Assembly: GCA_050084985.1 (NCBI GenBank)
Contig: JBITNC010000001.1
Span: forward strand, 27,342,001-27,406,000
DNA length: 64,000 nucleotides
Direction of reading: 5' to 3'
DNA from: Nageia nagi
Lineage: Eukaryota > Pinophyta
A program made the translations under genes and the position numbers. Below are positions 59,019 to 64,000 of the stretch, piece by piece. Under the pieces are notes generated by a model. That model did no database searches and was not told where the DNA came from. It was given only the letters and a program-made list of their open reading frames with translations. Numbering within the stretch: the first letter of the stretch is position 1; each line of letters starts with the position of its first letter.

Positions 59019-61072
59019 TATTGATTGATATAGGATAACCTCAAAGGGTTTGATTTGGTTGTGTTCTCCATTACCTATAATGGTAGGTTCCTTGAAAGAG
59101 CAGAAGGTGGTGGGGATGCACTCATGTTGGTTTTCTACTCAATCTCTAGTTTATAGGTCAGTTCCTATCTATATTCAAGGTTAAAAGTAATAAAAAGGGA
59201 ATAAAAGGATAAAGAGTTATAGGAAAAAGATAAGTAAATGAATAGCTAAAATAAGAAATGTACAACTCAAGCATTGTAGTAGAGGAAGCAATCCATATCC
59301 AAGATTAAGAATAGCAAACTATCTTGTACCTGGAGTTTCACAATCACAACACATAACCATAATTTGAAGAAAATATTTCACACATAACATCCACAAAAGC
59401 AATAAATAGCCACTTTGTTGCAAGAGGGCAAGGTATTGTCTATTTGTATTATCATATGTGAATATCTCTTATAGATTTGGGAAAATTTGATAAAATGTTC
59501 GACCTTTTTGATCTCTAAAAGCTAGCTATTTATACAACTCCCCCTTCTTGGGTGGTTAGGTTTCATTAATATACATAATTGCTAGCATTGAATGAAATAA
59601 CTAAAAGAGCACTATTTACATAAATGCTACAAGTGTGCTAGATTACATAGTAAATAAGTACTAATCAACATGACTATTTGGGAATTTGCAAGTTTTGAAT
59701 AGCCATGTCCATAGAGCTATAATCCTTTTGACATGTCATTGATTACTCTTTTTTTGATGCTATAGTTGATTGAAGATAACATTGTAGCTAATTGAGTAAT
59801 TATTTGATTGCACATTGATGGGTATGATTTGGTACTATGCTCTATCAGCTGCTATCTACTTCTCTATAGTCTTTATGATCTCTACTATACATGTCAGTAA
59901 TCAGAGTAATGGAAGTTGATAGACATTATGTTAACTTGGTTCAAGAAGAAACTACCACTATTATATGGAAATGAGTTGATGTTAACACATTAACAGGACC
60001 TTGAGGGTCAAATACATAATATGAAATGGATTTGGGTGTTCCTTCTTATGCATTACTCTTATATTTGCTTGGCAGGTTCTTATTCTATGTTCTTCTTTTA
60101 GGCTTGTTAATGATCTGCTTCTTCCAAAACCTATTGATTTGAATCAAAAATGTGATGTCATCCTTTAAAATTAGTGGGCTCTATTGATGTTCTTCTTTTG
60201 GGCTCTATTAATGATCTAGTTCTTCCAAGACCCATTGATTTTGATCAAAAAATATGACATCATCCTTCAAAATTAGTGGGATCTATTGATGTTCTTCAAA
60301 AATCTACACCTATCTTTGCTTATTCCGAGACCTACTAATTTTGATCAAAAATTTTGATGTCATCTCTTAGAATCAATTGGCTCTATTGATATTTTGGCTC
60401 TTTTGGAATCCATTAATTTTGATAAAAAATGATGTTATCTTTCAAAATCAATGGGCTCTATTGATATTCTTCAAAAATCTACACCCACCATTGATTGCTT
60501 TGGGACTTGCTGATTTGATCAAAAACTATGACATCATCTCTTAGAATCAATGAGCTCTATTGATGTTCTTCAAAAATCTACACCTAAATTCATGCAATTC
60601 TTAGATACTTATGTCAACAATTTCCAAAGATCCTAAGGTAATAAATATAATTCTCATATAGTCTTATATACATGACTCTTGGGTATGCTTTACAATCCTC
60701 CCAAGTACCTTGAAGAAGATGACATAACTCTCAAGTTCTTTTAACTCTTTTGCACTAAAGAATAAAAGAATAAAGAATAATATAACTCCTATTAAAATAA
60801 CTCTTAGGTATTCTTATTCACATAATTCCTGGGCACTAAGAAAATAATATGACTCCCAGGTACTCTTATATACATAACTCCCGATACTCTAAGGGAAAGA
60901 AATGAGAATTGGAGGGATTAACAAGAATGAAAGAATACAAAAATTTATAACTCTTAGAGACTCTAAAAGATAATATCCCTCTCAAGTCATCTTATATACA
61001 TAATGCTCGAGCTCTAAAGAATAAAGAATGATAGAATTACCCCGATTTAGATTGTAATTCTAAAAGAATACA
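59019..61072 (-). repeat. gypsy-A right (5') LTR
   Basis: It is about 2054 bp, starting TGTATTCTTTTAG in element sense at 61072. Homology to the other two LTRs stops exactly here, and non-homologous gypsy-B sequence follows. Confidence 0.87.
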
Positions 61073-61077
61073 AATAC
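61073..61077. repeat. Target site duplication (right) of gypsy-A block
   Basis: aatac, matching 29511-29515. Confidence 0.72.
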
Positions 61078-62303
61078 CAACAACAATCAAGAATTACCAT
61101 CAAGGGGATGATAAAAGGGATCTACCTCATGGGTAAAAACCATGTTGGATGTTGAAGGGTCACCAAAGAAGTCCAAAGGGATTGAACAATCTGATGAGGT
61201 AGGACTAGAAGGGTGAAAATAAATATCAATATCATCAAAATAAAAATATTGATCATCAACATCAAGATTAGTATATAACTCTTCAAGCACTAAAGATTTC
61301 ATACCCTTGAAACCAAGAATATACCATGTCTTGTTCATACTTACCTAATCCATAACCTTGCCATTTATAATGTTCAAAATCTCAATCAACAAAGTTAGTA
61401 CAAGATAAGTAGTCAATATTAGCATAAAACTTCTCTTTAAAAGGATGGTCAAAAGAAACATTAAATGTACAATCAATGTCAGCATAGATGAAAAAGGATT
61501 CCTTAGCACTTGGACCTAAAGAAACCATATACTCAATAGCAATGGAGGTATCCTGAGGTTGACCAAACTTCCTAACTGATTAGATGTTACAAGATACATC
61601 CTGAATATGATATTCCCCCAAACCAAGACTAGAATATTGGATCAAGATAAGATAAGGATTAGAATCATCATCATCATTATCCTCATCCTAGGTGACTTGA
61701 TCAACATGAGGAGAAGCATGATATTCTTCTTATTGGGAAGTTTAAGATGCCATGCATGATGAAGGATACAGATCATTAAGTAGGGAAACCTAATTATAAG
61801 ATTGAGGTTGAGTGGGATTGGGTTTAAGCTTCTAAATGTGAGGCCTAGAACTCAATTGATGTGATGAGGAATATTGAATAAATGACTTACCATTGGGATG
61901 TGTATGGTGAGGTACATCTAGTAGAGGTAATAATGATGAAGGTATTGAACCAAGTGATTAATCTTGATGAGGATGTGAAGGTTGGGGATCTTATGAACTA
62001 GATGATGCTTGATTAGTATTATTTTTCATAAGGATGGTGATGGGAAACAAAATAGGTATAGAAAAAGGATCGGGAGCATTGATTAGGTTACAATGACTAA
62101 GATGGTTTAGATCTATAGGAATATAATGTATCTTACCCTCATACAAATACTTAAAGCAACCCTGTATCTCATCTATCTAAGGTATACCTAAAAGAATGTT
62201 GTATTGCATCTCACCTTCTACCATAAGATAAGTTGTAGGAATACATCTCACCCCTAGCTTAATGGGGATCACAATAACTCCTAAAGTAGTAGATAAACTA
62301 TTG
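61078..62303 (-). other. gypsy-B protease-RT linker, right half
   Basis: This acidic, low-similarity region lies between the gypsy-B protease and the insertion point. The ORF 61087-61338 (YILGFKGMKSLVLEEL start) is open but unrecognised. Confidence 0.5.
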
Positions 62304-62531
62304 TTAAAAATCTTTGATGGCTAGTGTTGGAGCACTTAAATATGGCATAGGTATATTAAGATTATGAAGTGCAATTATAGAGACAAAATTAATAGTTGAA
62401 CCGTCATAAATCATAACTCTCTTAATTGATTTACCATTAATCTCTGCAATGATATAAATATTCGGATGTTTCTTCTTTGCTCCTATATAGTGATATACTT
62501 CATTCATGTAAATTATGATATATGGTCTCAT
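62304..62531 (-). pseudogene. gypsy-B aspartic protease
   Basis: The frame shows AEINGKSIKRVMIYDGSTIN followed by ALHNLNIPMP and APTLAIKDF. D-G-S is the active-site block of Tat-type retropepsins (D-G-G/S), followed by the usual N and L-x-x-L/I-N-I-P-like segment. It is short compared with an intact protease. Confidence 0.72.
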
Positions 62532-62824
62532 GTAATCCTAAATGGATGAACAAAAATCCATAAAGGTGTTGGGATCATCATTTGATAGATCAATTTTCTT
62601 AATTATATCATTCAATGCATCTTGATGTGCCTTAGATTGTTGGATCAAATACCATAAGGATAACTTGGTTAGAGTCATCCTTAATTATTTTTATAGTTGA
62701 TTTTTTATTATGATTACCAATTTAGAAGATTATATTTTTACTTGAATATTAATCAATTATCCTGATTAGTGAGGTCTTGTCTCTCTAGGTGGACATGCTC
62801 TCTCATGTCCTCTTCTTGTACATA

Positions 62825-62880
62825 TGGTCACATTTACTAGCTCTATGCCCATCATACCAACAAAATATGTAGGTAAAGAA
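62825..62880 (-). pseudogene. gypsy-B gag zinc knuckle remnant
   Basis: One minus frame reads YIFCWYDGHRASKC. It is a CCHC knuckle whose first cysteine has become tyrosine. It binds RNA in intact gag. Confidence 0.6.
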
Positions 62881-63539
62881 CCACCATGTGCTACTTGTCT
62901 AGGTGTGGATGTAATGGTACTCACTTGATTAAGGTTGTTGTCATGCCTTGGAAAAGAATTTTGATACGACCCCAAATCCCTTTTGGGTTGAGCTTGGGGA
63001 GATCATGTAGATACTTATCCATATTCAATTAATCATTGAATATATAGTGGCCCTTAAATGTTGATATTTTTTTATTTCATATCCTATTTGATGATGGAAG
63101 GAATAAAAATTATATTTCCTAAACCATTTTGGCTTCTCACCATTAAGATCCTCTTATTTAATCTAAAGGAAGCATAAGAAGTCTAGAATTCAATAGATTC
63201 TTGAGAATGTCCTCAATTGGTTCTACTAATGGTGTCTAATTCCATTATTTTTATGGTGGTTGTATAGGTGGTCTAGGTGGCCATGGTTTATTATTACCTT
63301 GATTAACTTGTACTTGATCTTGTTGTTGATATTTATTCCTTGGTTGGTTATTCCATTATTTTCTAGGAGGTGCTAGTTGCAAGATCAGTTGTGCTTGATT
63401 AACTGCATAAGTGATTTGATATGTTTGTGGCTTAGGTTGTTTGTTTAATTTGCCACTATTTTTATGATTCTTTTGGTTACTATCTTTCTTCATTATCTTA
63501 ATTTCACCTTCTTGAATCTTTACTTCTTCGATTATCATT

Positions 63540-64000
63540 GCTTGGGCTAAGGCAACCTAAAAGGTAATATTCCTTTGAATTTGGAGGATGGAAGAGATAT
63601 GTTTGTTGCAAATCCTAAAAAAAAACTCTTCTTTTGGTAATGTGTAGGGTATATACATTACAACCACTATCCATTACACATATAGTCTAAAATTGATTCA
63701 TCATCAAATTGGGATAACTTACTCAAATCTGTTATGTTAGGCTTCTTACTAATGTTGATCCCAAAGTGCTCTAAAATTGGGTTAGCCAATTGTTCAAAGG
63801 AGAAAATTCTATATTGAGGCAAGTTGTTGTACCAATACAAAGCTTTTCTTGCTAAATTCATAGGAAAAGTTCTTAGTATAAGAACATCATCATTGGCTAT
63901 GATATAACAAGAATATTTAAATTGTCTTTGATGTTCTTTAGGATATCATTTTCCCTTAAACTTATCCATATTGGGAACCTCAAACTTATAAGGAAAATCC
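63540..64000 (-). pseudogene. gypsy-B gag capsid region (runs off window)
   Basis: The frame 63667-63861 reads LARKALYWYNNLPQYRIFSF, FEQLANPILEHFGINIS and FDDESILDYM, the core of the retrotransposon gag domain (A-x-x-W-Y-x-x-L-P, F-x-x-L-x-x-x-F-x-x-H-F). More capsid sequence continues to the window edge. A basic, Lys-rich stretch at 63356-63538 lies between it and the knuckle. Confidence 0.8.

Larger units (their letters stand above)
29516..61072 (-). mobile_element. gypsy-A: tandem Ty3/gypsy (Tat-type) element with three LTRs
   Basis: Read on the minus strand, right to left, the order is LTR (59019-61072), deleted internal region, shared LTR (52930-54947), full internal region, LTR (29516-31573). 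The middle LTR has 3'-internal sequence on its right and a primer site plus gag leader on its left, so it serves as 3' LTR of one unit and 5' LTR of the other. One duplication, aatac, surrounds the whole block. Without the nested copia-2 and solo-LTR insertions the left unit is about 14.5 kb, large even for a Tat element. It sits inside gypsy-B. Confidence 0.82.

Noticed and set aside
61087-61338. Acidic ORF considered as a separate host gene
   Set aside because: It lies in frame context between the gypsy-B protease and RT and is best seen as part of the gypsy-B linker.

Overview
This window looks like intergenic DNA from a large-genome seed plant. It is AT-rich and made almost entirely of nested LTR retrotransposons with a few DNA-transposon remnants. 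I found no convincing host gene, tRNA or rRNA. Initiator-Met-type primer sites, Ty1/copia elements with ~1.9 kb LTRs and Tat-type Ty3/gypsy elements with extra RNase H domains all point to a plant. A conifer or similar giant genome is plausible but not proven.

Layout, left to right. (1) 1-7702: a Ty1/copia element on the minus strand (copia-1). Its 3' LTR is cut by the window edge and its INT-RT-RNaseH frame is open for 889 codons. (2) 7768-9377 and 10423-11544: two related non-autonomous CACTA-type elements, then about 8 kb of AT-rich sequence with old repeat and LTR-like remnants. (3) 17.8-23.5 kb: the decayed 3' end of a Tat-like element (gypsy-C) with a possible antisense plant-mobile-domain ORF. 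It lies next to a very young gag-only element (19610-22245, plus strand) with two LTRs that read as identical and a 5-bp target duplication. (4) 25.5-29.5 kb and 61.1-64.0 kb: the two halves of an old Tat-type gypsy element (gypsy-B, minus strand).

(5) 29516-61072 splits gypsy-B. It is a second gypsy family (gypsy-A, minus strand) arranged as LTR-internal-LTR-internal-LTR, with one 5-bp duplication (aatac) around the whole block. The left unit has gag, protease, upstream RNase H, RT, RNase H, integrase and a long accessory ORF. The right unit is an internal-deletion derivative. (6) Two later insertions sit in the left unit: a complete copia element (copia-2, 39857-49136, duplication acaag) inside the RT, and a 1.6-kb solo-LTR-like insertion (32691-34303, duplication gctac) inside the accessory ORF. 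The matching site in the right unit is empty.

Inferred order of events: gypsy-B inserted first; gypsy-A entered it; recombination made the three-LTR tandem and a deletion shortened the right unit; then copia-2 and the solo-LTR-like element inserted. The gag-only element is the youngest insertion. Nearly all coding regions are broken by stops and frameshifts; the main exceptions are the copia-1 INT-RT-RNaseH frame and the 308-codon gag-only frame. Coordinates of decayed domains are approximate, and all comparisons were made by eye.
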